DNA of 17,011 bases from Coriobacteriales bacterium (GTDB lineage: Bacteria; Actinomycetota; Coriobacteriia; Coriobacteriales; UBA8131), in assembly GCA_031286245.1 (NCBI GenBank), contig JAITUO010000013.1:1-17011 (forward strand), in the 5' to 3' direction. Below are positions 8,063 to 13,583 of the stretch, piece by piece. The translations under genes were made by a program, and so were the position numbers. The notes under the pieces were generated by a model. It worked only from the letters and a program-made list of their open reading frames with translations, did no database searches and was not told the origin of the DNA. Numbering within the stretch: position 1 is the first letter of the stretch; each line of letters begins with the position of its first letter.

Positions 8063-8681
8063 CGAAACTGCCTGCCTGTGCTACATAGCGTTCGATAATC
8101 TGGCGATGCTCACTCTCGCCCAGGTCGCTGCCGATCAGTCGGCCAGCCAATGCTACCGAGATATCTGCTACTGAACCTCTGAGCTCCAGCATCGCCTGCT
8201 TTTTCTCTTGTTCAATCAGAGCGCGTGCTCTGGCCAGCATGATCTCTACCTGTTGAGCGGTCTGTGCTTCGATCTCTGCTTTAGTTACCTCAGCAGCAGC
8301 TTTGGCGTCGGCGATAATCGTCGCCGCCTCCTGACGGGCCTGAGTGATCATTTCCTTTTGCTCATCAAGTAGCTGAGCAGTCTGGATACGCGCAGTCTCG
8401 GCCTGCTCCAGATCGTTTTTGATTGTGCTGACCCGTTTCTCCAGCATGTCTAGAATCATCGGCCAGGCGAACTTAGCAAGCAACGCCCATAAAATGATGA
8501 ATCCAATCAGCATCGGGATGAATTCACCCAAGTTCGGTATCAGCAGACTTAATCCACCTGAATCAGAGGCAGCAGCCTCACCTGTTTCAGCGTACGCTGA
8601 GGCAGGAGCGATGAGTCCTGTCAGCAAGGCGCCTGTAGACACAGCCACCAACCGTAGCTTCGTATGGTAGTGCTTCACCAT
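8052..8681 (-). CDS. atpF: F1Fo ATP synthase b subunit with N-terminal signal peptide
   Basis: The b subunit forms the peripheral stalk: one membrane helix (about 54-73, in FIPMLIGFIILWALLAKFAW) and a long amphipathic coiled helix (about 78-175, rich in Ala, Glu, Gln). The C-terminal part includes GSVADISVALAGRLIG and HRQIIERYV, which dock onto delta. Unusually, about 50 residues precede the membrane helix. The first 31 look like a cleavable signal peptide: basic start (KHYHTKLR), hydrophobic core (LVAVSTGALLTGLIAP) and an AYA-E type cleavage site. Total length is 209, against 155-170 in most bacteria. A similar leader is known to me from Coriobacteriia. The ATG at 8681 is only two bases from GGAGG; the next codon, GTG (8678), has better spacing and may be the true start. 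It overlaps atpH by 11 bp. Confidence 0.96.
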   Translation of the reverse strand: MVKHYHTKLRLVAVSTGALLTGLIAPASAYAETGEAAASDSGGLSLLIPNLGEFIPMLIGFIILWALLAKFAWPMILDMLEKRVSTIKNDLEQAETARIQTAQLLDEQKEMITQARQEAATIIADAKAAAEVTKAEIEAQTAQQVEIMLARARALIEQEKKQAMLELRGSVADISVALAGRLIGSDLGESEHRQIIERYVAQAGSFDDN

Positions 8682-8690
8682 AACCTCCTG

Positions 8691-8708
8691 TCAGCCCTCA
8701 GGGGCTGA
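8691..8708 (-). other. Stem-loop in the atpE-atpF spacer
   Basis: TCAGCCC (8691-8697) pairs with GGGCTGA (8702-8708) across a four-base loop, directly upstream of the atpF ribosome site. Such a hairpin could tune atpF translation or protect the 3' end of an atpE-rich mRNA fragment. The structure is visible; the role is inference. Confidence 0.5.
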
Positions 8709-8748
8709 AGATGAGCTTTCTAACGCGAGTATGGCTAATACTTGATTG

Positions 8749-8940
8749 TTAGCCGACCAGGCCAAGTACAAAGCCGAGCAGGCCTAACATCTCACAGAAA
8801 GCCGCACCCAGAATAAAGGTGATGAACACCCGGCCTTGAATCTCCGGTTGACGGGACATGGCTTGGTTTGAAGAAACAGCAATCAAAGCGATGCTGCCGG
8901 CAGCGGCAATAACAACCGCTGCGTAGTACAAAAGTGTCAC
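8749..8940 (-). CDS. atpE: F1Fo ATP synthase c subunit (short, glycine-poor TM1)
   Basis: The c subunit forms the membrane rotor ring that carries ions. Two membrane helices (about 5-26 and 38-62) flank the conserved cytoplasmic loop SRQPE (29-33), and the ion-binding carboxylate is E50 within AAFCEMLGLLGFVL. There is no glutamine at the TM1 site used by sodium-binding c rings, and the residue after E50 is Met rather than Ser/Thr, so proton coupling is more likely. At 63 residues it is shorter than the usual 70-85, mainly at the N-terminus. The TM1 GxGxGxG pattern is largely replaced by Ala and Ser (AAAGSIALIAVSS). The start is GTG at 8940 with AGGAGG four bases upstream; a TTG three codons later is an alternative. 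Long structured spacers lie on both sides of the gene. Confidence 0.93.
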   Translation of the reverse strand: MTLLYYAAVVIAAAGSIALIAVSSNQAMSRQPEIQGRVFITFILGAAFCEMLGLLGFVLGLVG

Positions 8941-8956
8941 AATGCCTCCTTTGCTC

Positions 8957-8984
8957 TGACCGAGTAATCATTCCTTCTCGGTCA
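8957..8984 (-). promoter_or_regulatory. Stem-loop just upstream of the atpE ribosome site
   Basis: TGACCGAG (8957-8964) and CTCGGTCA (8977-8984) form a perfect 8-bp stem with a 12-base loop, ending about seven bases before the atpE AGGAGG. A second perfect 6-bp stem-loop, CTGTGG-GTCAA-CCACAG, lies at 8992-9008. Together they make the atpB-atpE spacer highly structured. The c subunit is needed in many more copies than a or b, so a role in mRNA processing or translation enhancement is plausible (inference). Confidence 0.55.
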
Positions 8985-9022
8985 TCGTCTACTGTGGGTC
9001 AACCACAGTCTGATATGTACAA

Positions 9023-9075
9023 CGGGACAAGCCCGATTGTCACCAAATCATATCGGGGCAAGCCCGATTGTCACC
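9023..9075 (-). repeat. Two direct 22-bp repeats in the atpB-atpE spacer
   Basis: Two copies of a 22-bp unit (9023-9044 and 9054-9075) share the ending AAGCCCGATTGTCACC and differ at one position. Each unit can itself fold as a small CGGG...CCCG hairpin. The second copy ends at 9075, abutting the stop codon of atpB. Confidence 0.75.
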
Positions 9076-9861
9076 TCAGTGCTCGCTGGTAGCGAGCTGA
9101 ATATAAACCCCCGATAGTAGCGTGAACACGTAAGCCTGGATAAAAGCCACCATGAATTCCATCGCGTAAACTACTATCAGGATCAACAGCCAAAGACCTG
9201 ACAACACACCACTGACCAGGTTATCAATAGTGAACTGCTGGATCATCGGCAGAAAATACATGCTGCTCATCAGCGCAAAGAGACCGAGCATCAGATGCCC
9301 GGCAAACATATTGGCAAACAGCCGCACAGATAATGAGAACATCCTCAAGGTCATCGAGAATGCTTCAATCGCCCAGACTACGACATTCAGTCCAGGCGGA
9401 ATTCCGGCTGGAGCAATCGATATGATATAGCGAAAGACCCCAGCATGTCGCATGCCGGCAATATTAAAATACAGGAAACTGGCGACCGCCAAAACCAAAG
9501 TAACGGACATCGTACCGGTAGCCGATTTCGCTCCGGGGATCAATCCGATCAGGTTTCCCGCAAGTATAAAAAAGAAAATGGTCAGTAAAAAAGGAGTATG
9601 CTGGCGTGCACTTGGGCCTAAGAGGTTTTCGCCAATTTCGCGTTTGATATAGTCAACCGCAACCTCTAGAGCGGAAGCAAAGCTCAGTTTGGGTATGAAA
9701 GAGATACGTGAACGTAGATGCCAGATCAACAAAAAGACAACAATCAGCGCGACAAAAGTCCAGACAGTGAATGGAGTAATCGATCCCCAGCCGAAATCGA
9801 ACATATCCATGCCCTTGAGGTCTTCCATCAAATGGGATAATTCGCTATCGAACTCTTCCAT
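9076..9861 (-). CDS. atpB: F1Fo ATP synthase a subunit
   Basis: The a subunit forms the stationary ion half-channels against the c ring. Five to six membrane helices are visible. The essential arginine lies in SLSVRLFANMFAGH (R180 counting from the preferred ATG), and the late helix EFMVAFIQAYVFTLLSGVYI carries the conserved glutamine (Q242) opposite it. GNLIGLIPG and PPGLNVVVWAIEAFSMTLRM are also typical. The frame opens eight codons earlier at a GTG (9885), but that codon precedes the AGGAGG that would serve the gene. The ATG at 9861 follows the AGGAGG by 12 bases and starts MEEFDSELSH, so I prefer it, giving 261 residues. It starts about 25 bp after the atpI stop and is separated from atpE by a 135-bp structured spacer. 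Confidence 0.96.
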   Translation of the reverse strand: MEEFDSELSHLMEDLKGMDMFDFGWGSITPFTVWTFVALIVVFLLIWHLRSRISFIPKLSFASALEVAVDYIKREIGENLLGPSARQHTPFLLTIFFFILAGNLIGLIPGAKSATGTMSVTLVLAVASFLYFNIAGMRHAGVFRYIISIAPAGIPPGLNVVVWAIEAFSMTLRMFSLSVRLFANMFAGHLMLGLFALMSSMYFLPMIQQFTIDNLVSGVLSGLWLLILIVVYAMEFMVAFIQAYVFTLLSGVYIQLATSEH

Positions 9862-9886
9862 TAAACCTGTATGCCTCCTTGACACA

Positions 9887-10195
9887 CTACCATTTCATGC
9901 CCCGCTTGCCCGTCACTACCAACCAGACCACGATGGCTAAATATAAAACCACCATGATGCCTACAGCCGGAATCGTGAACCATAACAACACTTCTTTGGC
10001 AACCAGGATACAAACCACAACAACTGCCACCATCCAAGCCAGGTTGATACCCTGGGCAATCATCCCGGATGTCAAAACATTGGCACTGAACCATGTCCCT
10101 GGTCGCTTGCTCAATCTGATAGCCAACCATAATGGAATGACAGCCATCACACCAGCTAGCAAGCCAAAGACAATGGCAACATATTCAGTCGGCAA
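9887..10195 (-). CDS. atpI: AtpI-like small membrane protein
   Basis: The 102-residue protein has three or four hydrophobic segments (about 5-26, 47-66, 70-95), a central basic loop RLSKRPGTW and a basic end GKRGMKW. Sequence similarity to AtpI is not obvious; the assignment rests on size, topology and its position as the first gene of the operon, directly before atpB. AtpI-type proteins assist c-ring assembly or membrane insertion of subunits and are dispensable in several bacteria. The start is TTG at 10195 with an excellent GGGGAGG six bases upstream, so a rare start codon is compensated by a strong ribosome site. I could not identify a separate atpZ gene upstream. Confidence 0.7.
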   Translation of the reverse strand: MPTEYVAIVFGLLAGVMAVIPLWLAIRLSKRPGTWFSANVLTSGMIAQGINLAWMVAVVVVCILVAKEVLLWFTIPAVGIMVVLYLAIVVWLVVTGKRGMKW

Positions 10196-10289
10196 CCTTA
10201 TCCTCCCCGATCAGGAGCAAACCTGCTGTTGTTGTACAACCCAACAAACCGGCAATGACATTTCAAGAATCATGCTAAACAATCTGCCA

Positions 10290-10318
10290 ATAGTAACAAA
10301 CCAGTACTACTGTCGCAA
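10290..10318 (-). promoter_or_regulatory. Candidate promoter of the atp operon
   Basis: On the minus strand TTGCGA (10318-10313) and TACTAT (10295-10290) are separated by exactly 17 bp, and the -10 is preceded by TGT, an extended -10 feature. Each hexamer matches the housekeeping consensus at four of six positions. It would give a leader of roughly 90 nt before the atpI TTG. Confidence 0.35.
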
Positions 10319-10572
10319 TAAACAGCATTGTCACAGTTGGCATCATGCAATGCATACCCCTACACTCCTGTCTGCGCAGAACCTACATGCATTTTTGACT
10401 CTACGTCTGTGTTTGTCGCCACCTACCCGAATATGCTTTTATATAATAACTCAGCCGCAAGATATCTGCACACTTGGCAGACACATCGACTGGTTATGCA
10501 GAAAACTGTGGATTGTCCAGGCTTTGAAGTCACCGTATGAAATTACCATTCGAAGCTGCTTACATTAGCAAA

Positions 10573-10765
10573 TCCTGGAAATTTCGGAGTTTCTGGCCAA
10601 AAAGGGCCGCTATGTATGGTTATTTGACCAGCATCGTCGGATCTGGTTTTCTCCACAATTTAAAAGTGCAGGTAGACGAGTTGCGACAAAATTCTATTTG
10701 TGTGAAATCCATAGAGAACTATACATAGCGGCCCTTTTTGGCCAGAAACTCCGAAATTTCCAGGA
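10573..10765. repeat. 193-bp palindromic element, copy 2
   Basis: The arms at 10573-10617 and 10721-10765 are perfect 45-nt inverted complements. The 103-bp centre (10618-10720) is in the same orientation as in copy 1 (763-955). Arm positions 10, 11, 14 and 36-39 differ from copy 1 but do so in both arms, so base pairing is kept. A single-stranded copy could fold into a 45-bp stem with a 103-base loop. It sits between the atp promoter region and the tRNA-Leu gene. No target-site duplication is obvious. Confidence 0.88.
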
Positions 10766-10917
10766 TTACCAATTTATAGGCTATAAGTCACCAAGTGGCA
10801 GTAGCATACCAGATAGTCTCTGCTATCATTGCCTGATAGAAATCTCAGCGGACTGTCAGCAAACCAGTTGCATTGCTGACTGCTGGCAGATTGGATTTCA
10901 TCAGACAGCCTCCAATT

Positions 10918-11002
10918 GGGAGTGTGGCGGAATAGGCATACGCAACGGACTTAAAATCCGTCGCCGCAAGGCATGTGGGTTCGACTCCCACCACTCCTAC
11001 CA
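10918..11002 (+). tRNA. tRNA-Leu (anticodon UAA)
   Basis: A full cloverleaf can be drawn over 85 nt. The 7-bp acceptor stem is GGGAGTG with CACTCCT (one G-U pair). The anticodon stem ACGGA/TCCGT has loop CTTAAAA, giving anticodon TAA. A long class II variable arm follows, then the T stem GTGGG/CCCAC with loop TTCGACT. The discriminator A and CCA are encoded. It decodes UUA and UUG. It is the only gene I support on the plus strand, convergent with ppx. Confidence 0.96.
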
Positions 11003-11076
11003 AAATTTCACCTACGAATTCAACAGACAATTTTTCGTAATGCTATCCCCAGTCGCCAGCAGAGAGCCATAACCTC

Positions 11077-12090
11077 CTAAAACAAGGGTATAGTGCTTCT
11101 CAACCAGGTATCCAAAATGATGCCTTGCAAAATATCGGTTTCGCTGACAGTGGTTTCAGATAATCCAACCAATCGCATTACCTCATCTAATACCAGGATG
11201 CCACCTATCACTACAGGAGCTCGCCCTCTCTCCAGACCGACGACCGAGTAGCGTTCCTGTATTGTCATCGACGCTAAAAGCTGGAATATCCGGTCAAGTT
11301 CCTGGCTCGTGACGGTTTGTCCATGAACCAACTCAGGGTCATACTCTGCCATCTGCTCACGGATAGCAACCAGTGTTGTTGGAGTACCAGCAACAGCTAT
11401 GCTGTGATCAATTGATAATCCCTGCTTGTTTATGTCATCGTACCAGTCTTTGAGCTGATGTCTTACCCACTGCCGGGCATCAGCCAGTTCTGAGTTTGTC
11501 GAAGGATCACTCTTGAGCCAGCGATCCGTCACTCGTCGGGCACCGATATCGATAGAAGCCGCACTTAGTATCTGCGGGACTGAGTCCTTGGTTTCGATTC
11601 TACCGACAATCAACTCTGTGGAACCACCGCCGACATCGACTACCAGGATCGATTGACCCATGATTGATTCAGACGCAAATCCACTCAAAGTCCCAGCAAA
11701 GCTTAAGGCAGCTTCACGTTGACCAGCGATCACCTCGACGTTAATGCCAAGTATTGCCAGTTTATCAATCAACTGGTTACTGTTGAGAGCATCTCGCATT
11801 GCCGATGTCGCTACTGCCACCACGCTAGTCTTGACTTTACTATCGAGTGATTCGTCTTTACTGCCTAACGAGTCGATAAGATCAAGAGCAGCAATGTCAG
11901 CCAAGAAACCCATACTGGCCTCAACTACCCTGGTCGCAGCAGCTTCGGAGATACTGTTAGTATCTGCCAGGTTTTCACCCATATGTGTGATAGTGGTCTT
12001 CTTCAGCAGAGGTTTTAGCAGGCCTGCGTCGACTTCGGCGACCAGCAGGCGGGATGTCACTGTGCCATAATCCAGTGCCGCCAGTCGCAT
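11077..12090 (-). CDS. Ppx/GppA-family exopolyphosphatase / pppGpp phosphatase
   Basis: The 337-residue protein has the actin-like ASKHA fold of this family. Phosphate-1 motif ALDYGTVTSRLL lies at 5-16, ATSAMRDA at 94-101, IAGQREAALSF at 121-131 and the phosphate-2 motif VVDVGGGSTELIVG at 150-163. AGTPTTLVA and IGGILVLDEVM follow near the C-terminus. The family releases phosphate from polyphosphate chains or converts pppGpp to ppGpp, and the short actinobacterial form lacks the C-terminal HD-like extension, as here. The usual EEA of the catalytic loop reads REA, and the first motif has VTSR where NSxR is common, so activity is likely but substrate choice is open. The ATG lies three bases after the ftsB stop (TAAGTCATG), implying coupling. 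The ftsB-ppx order is typical of Actinobacteria, often with a DUF501 gene between, absent here. Confidence 0.93.
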   Translation of the reverse strand: MRLAALDYGTVTSRLLVAEVDAGLLKPLLKKTTITHMGENLADTNSISEAAATRVVEASMGFLADIAALDLIDSLGSKDESLDSKVKTSVVAVATSAMRDALNSNQLIDKLAILGINVEVIAGQREAALSFAGTLSGFASESIMGQSILVVDVGGGSTELIVGRIETKDSVPQILSAASIDIGARRVTDRWLKSDPSTNSELADARQWVRHQLKDWYDDINKQGLSIDHSIAVAGTPTTLVAIREQMAEYDPELVHGQTVTSQELDRIFQLLASMTIQERYSVVGLERGRAPVVIGGILVLDEVMRLVGLSETTVSETDILQGIILDTWLRSTIPLF

Positions 12091-12093
12091 GAC

Positions 12094-12879
12094 TTACAGA
12101 CCGATGATCACGTCATCTGCAGCAGCAGGTGGCGGAGATGGATATTGATAACCTAAGACGAAATCCAAGGTCTCAGTGATCCAATCGATTTCAGGATGCA
12201 CTGTCCCAGAAGCGATATTCTCCGGCAAGGCAGTGGAACTGTCGTTAGATGTCAAGCCAGTGACATTGACTGCTCGCTCACCTGGCATCACCCAACCATA
12301 TTGTTCACGTGCTCGACTAGCGATACCCTCTGGAGTAGCTAATGCATCAATCTGCTGTTGAATCTGGCCGTTGCGAACAGCTAAGGCAGTGCTTTCAGCC
12401 TCAAGTAGATCGATATTGCGTCGTACATGCCACCAATCTGTGAGCGCTGGATAAATCAAAAAACCAGCCAGGATACAAGCGACTAAAACGATACTGAGGT
12501 TAACAGGTAAAAGATAACGGCTTTGCTTATTTTTTACGGTGATACGACGATGTTTTGTTGTTTCGACACTTTCGCTTGTCTCACTGGCTCTACCGCCGAT
12601 AATCCTCAGCGGACTGCCAGTCTGGTCAGTAGCCAGTCTGAGAGATCTGGTTTGATTGCTTTGCTGACGATTTTCGGACTGTCTGTTGCGGTCGTCTGGT
12701 TGCTTGTAATAATCTTGGTCTCTGCGTCGCACAGCAGATTGATTGGTTGACTGAACAGCTTGCATGGCCTGTTGTCTACGATCAGCCAAGCGTAGTTTCG
12801 CAGCCTCACGTGCAGACACTTCAGGAATGCGGCTGGAAGCCTTAGTCGATGCTTTTTTAACGGTTTTTAGCGCGCACAT
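12094..12879 (-). CDS. FtsB/DivIC-like septum formation protein with long basic N-terminus
   Basis: This is a bitopic membrane protein of 261 residues. A basic, Gln/Arg/Ser-rich cytoplasmic region (1-120) precedes one membrane helix (about 122-144, in LLPVNLSIVLVACILAGFLIY). Next comes a predicted coiled coil (about 150-182, DLLEAESTALAVRNGQIQQQ) and the family signature EGIASRAREQYGWVMPGERAV at 184-203 (in parts). FtsB/DivIC proteins act outside the membrane with FtsL/FtsQ-type partners in the divisome. The long cytoplasmic part and the Pro/Ala-rich end (YPSPPPAAADD) are beyond the core domain and probably disordered. The ATG at 12879 has only a weak ribosome site. The ppx gene follows after three bases. 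Confidence 0.88.
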   Translation of the reverse strand: MCALKTVKKASTKASSRIPEVSAREAAKLRLADRRQQAMQAVQSTNQSAVRRRDQDYYKQPDDRNRQSENRQQSNQTRSLRLATDQTGSPLRIIGGRASETSESVETTKHRRITVKNKQSRYLLPVNLSIVLVACILAGFLIYPALTDWWHVRRNIDLLEAESTALAVRNGQIQQQIDALATPEGIASRAREQYGWVMPGERAVNVTGLTSNDSSTALPENIASGTVHPEIDWITETLDFVLGYQYPSPPPAAADDVIIGL

Positions 12880-12910
12880 GGTTCATTTCTACTTTGTTTA
12901 CTAGCGCGGT

Positions 12911-12936
12911 ATTGGGGATTAGTGGTACCTCCCAAT
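12911..12936. other. Short inverted repeat upstream of the ftsB-like gene
   Basis: ATTGGG (12911-12916) and CCCAAT (12931-12936) form a 6-bp inverted repeat with a 14-base centre, 30 to 60 bp upstream of the start codon. It could be an operator or chance. Confidence 0.25.
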
Positions 12937-12978
12937 TTCAATCCATTAGTTTAGCATAAAAAAATAGTGTGGAGACGA

Positions 12979-13134
12979 TCAAGGTTTTTCTAATAGTAGC
13001 CGGCTAGGTTCCTGCAGACGGCTACTGCTAGAAGCCAGAATCCAGGTAAACGTACTTAACATCATCAATATCGCCGGTATACACCAGGTGCCATGTACAA
13101 AACCTTGCACTTCGATAGATGTTTTCATAACCAT
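12979..13134 (-). CDS. Possible small single-pass membrane protein (51 residues)
   Basis: A short open frame on the minus strand starts at ATG 13134 (or ATG 13128) and reads MVMKTSIEVQGFVHGTWCIP, followed by a hydrophobic stretch AILMMLSTFTWILA and a short Ser/Arg/Leu tail ending LLLEKP. A basic start, about 20 apolar residues and a tail are what a small membrane protein would show. I recognise no family. No good ribosome site precedes either ATG, and the 3' end overlaps a strong stem-loop (12989-13032). It lies between the SigI/RsgI operon and ftsB in the same direction. Low to moderate confidence that it is real. Confidence 0.3.
   Translation of the reverse strand: MVMKTSIEVQGFVHGTWCIPAILMMLSTFTWILASSSSRLQEPSRLLLEKP
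12989..13032. other. Stem-loop within the ftsB-rsgI spacer
   Basis: AGTAGCCG and CGGCTACT pair perfectly (8 bp); outside a two-base mismatch, TCTA (12989-12992) pairs with TAGA (13029-13032). No U-run follows on either strand, so it is not a standard terminator. It overlaps the end of the possible 51-residue frame. Confidence 0.55.
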
Positions 13135-13200
13135 CGCTATGTCCCGCTATGTCACGGTTATGTCCCAAAATTACGCGCGTGCCACAATAACGTAAAAATT

Positions 13201-13320
13201 TAGTACGAAATGGCGTTCACGTACGATTTTAAGGTGGAATAAGTGCGATAAAGCTCTTGAAAAGGCTAAATTCGATAGAAATCTACATGTCAAATCGTAC
13301 GTGAACGCCATTTCGTACTA
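13201..13320. repeat. 120-bp element with 29-bp perfect inverted repeats
   Basis: The arm at 13201-13229 begins TAGTACGAAATGGCGTTCAC and is the exact reverse complement of 13292-13320. The 62-bp centre (13230-13291) is AT-rich with no open frame of note. The ends read TAGTACG...CGTACTA, so a TA at each edge could be a duplicated target site, as for Tc1/mariner or IS630-type elements (inference). It is unrelated in sequence to the 193-bp elements. Confidence 0.85.
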
Positions 13321-13546
13321 TTTTATACTGATTCTGTGGCAAGGGAGCTTGAAAACACCCGACGACAGTTTTTGGGGCTTTGGGGGGGCTTGATTTTTTC
13401 AGGTTATTAAACATCGTTAAAGCAGCAGCAGAGACTGTTTTTCAGTCCATGCTCACAGAACGCAATAAATGCTTTTATTATTACAAGTCAATCAGCGGTC
13501 AAGGCTGAAATCAAGTCTCTGGTAGATATTATTTGCAGAAAGAAGC

Positions 13547-13576
13547 GGATCGGGGCCCATCAGCAAGCCCCGATCC
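13547..13576 (-). terminator. Terminator-like hairpin after rsgI
   Basis: GGATCGGGGC (13547-13556) and GCCCCGATCC (13567-13576) form a perfect 10-bp GC-rich stem with a 10-base loop, starting eight bases past the rsgI stop codon. In the minus-strand transcript it is followed by a pyrimidine-rich GCTTCTTTCTG, a moderate U-tract. It likely ends the sigI-rsgI transcript. Confidence 0.75.
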
Positions 13577-13583
13577 AGATGTG

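Larger units (their letters stand above)
10196..10917. other. Non-coding spacer between atpI and the tRNA-Leu gene
   Basis: No convincing protein gene is present. From low to high coordinate it contains the atpI ribosome site, the candidate atp promoter, an AT-rich tract around 10437-10450 (a plus-strand TATAAT without a good -35), copy 2 of the palindromic element (10573-10765), its 20-bp outer flank (10766-10785), and about 130 bp preceding the tRNA gene in which I could not find a clear promoter. Confidence 0.6.
12880..13583. other. Spacer between the ftsB-like gene and rsgI
   Basis: About 700 bp without a recognised gene. It holds the short inverted repeat at 12911-12936, the possible 51-residue frame, the stem-loop at 12989-13032, a loose triple repeat of GCTATGTCCC-like decamers (13136-13166), the 29-bp perfect inverted repeat (13201-13320), a G-rich tract around 13373-13389, and the rsgI terminator (13547-13576). 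The mix of repeats and lack of long frames suggests a hot spot for small mobile or structured elements. Confidence 0.6.

Noticed and set aside
8749..8940. Sodium-coupled c subunit
   Set aside because: The TM1 glutamine and the Ser/Thr after the TM2 glutamate that mark sodium binding are both absent.
9879..10568. Long plus-strand open frame (229 codons) over atpI and the operon leader
   Set aside because: It lies antisense to atpI and the candidate promoter, has Thr/Asn/His-rich sequence of no family, and no ribosome site. It is a shadow frame.
10537..10728. Plus-strand frame of 63 codons over palindromic copy 2, and a minus-strand frame over the centre of copy 1
   Set aside because: The frames are not conserved between the two copies: the minus-strand frame that is open in copy 1 is stopped early in copy 2.
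10845..11030. Minus-strand frame including VGVEPTCLAATDFKSVAYAY
   Set aside because: This is the well-known spurious translation of the antisense of a tRNA-Leu gene.
11029..11079. Mini-frame of 16 codons after ppx, preceded by AGGAGG
   Set aside because: The purine-rich site overlaps the ppx stop and spacing to the ATG is only two bases. The peptide has no visible feature, so I do not call a gene.
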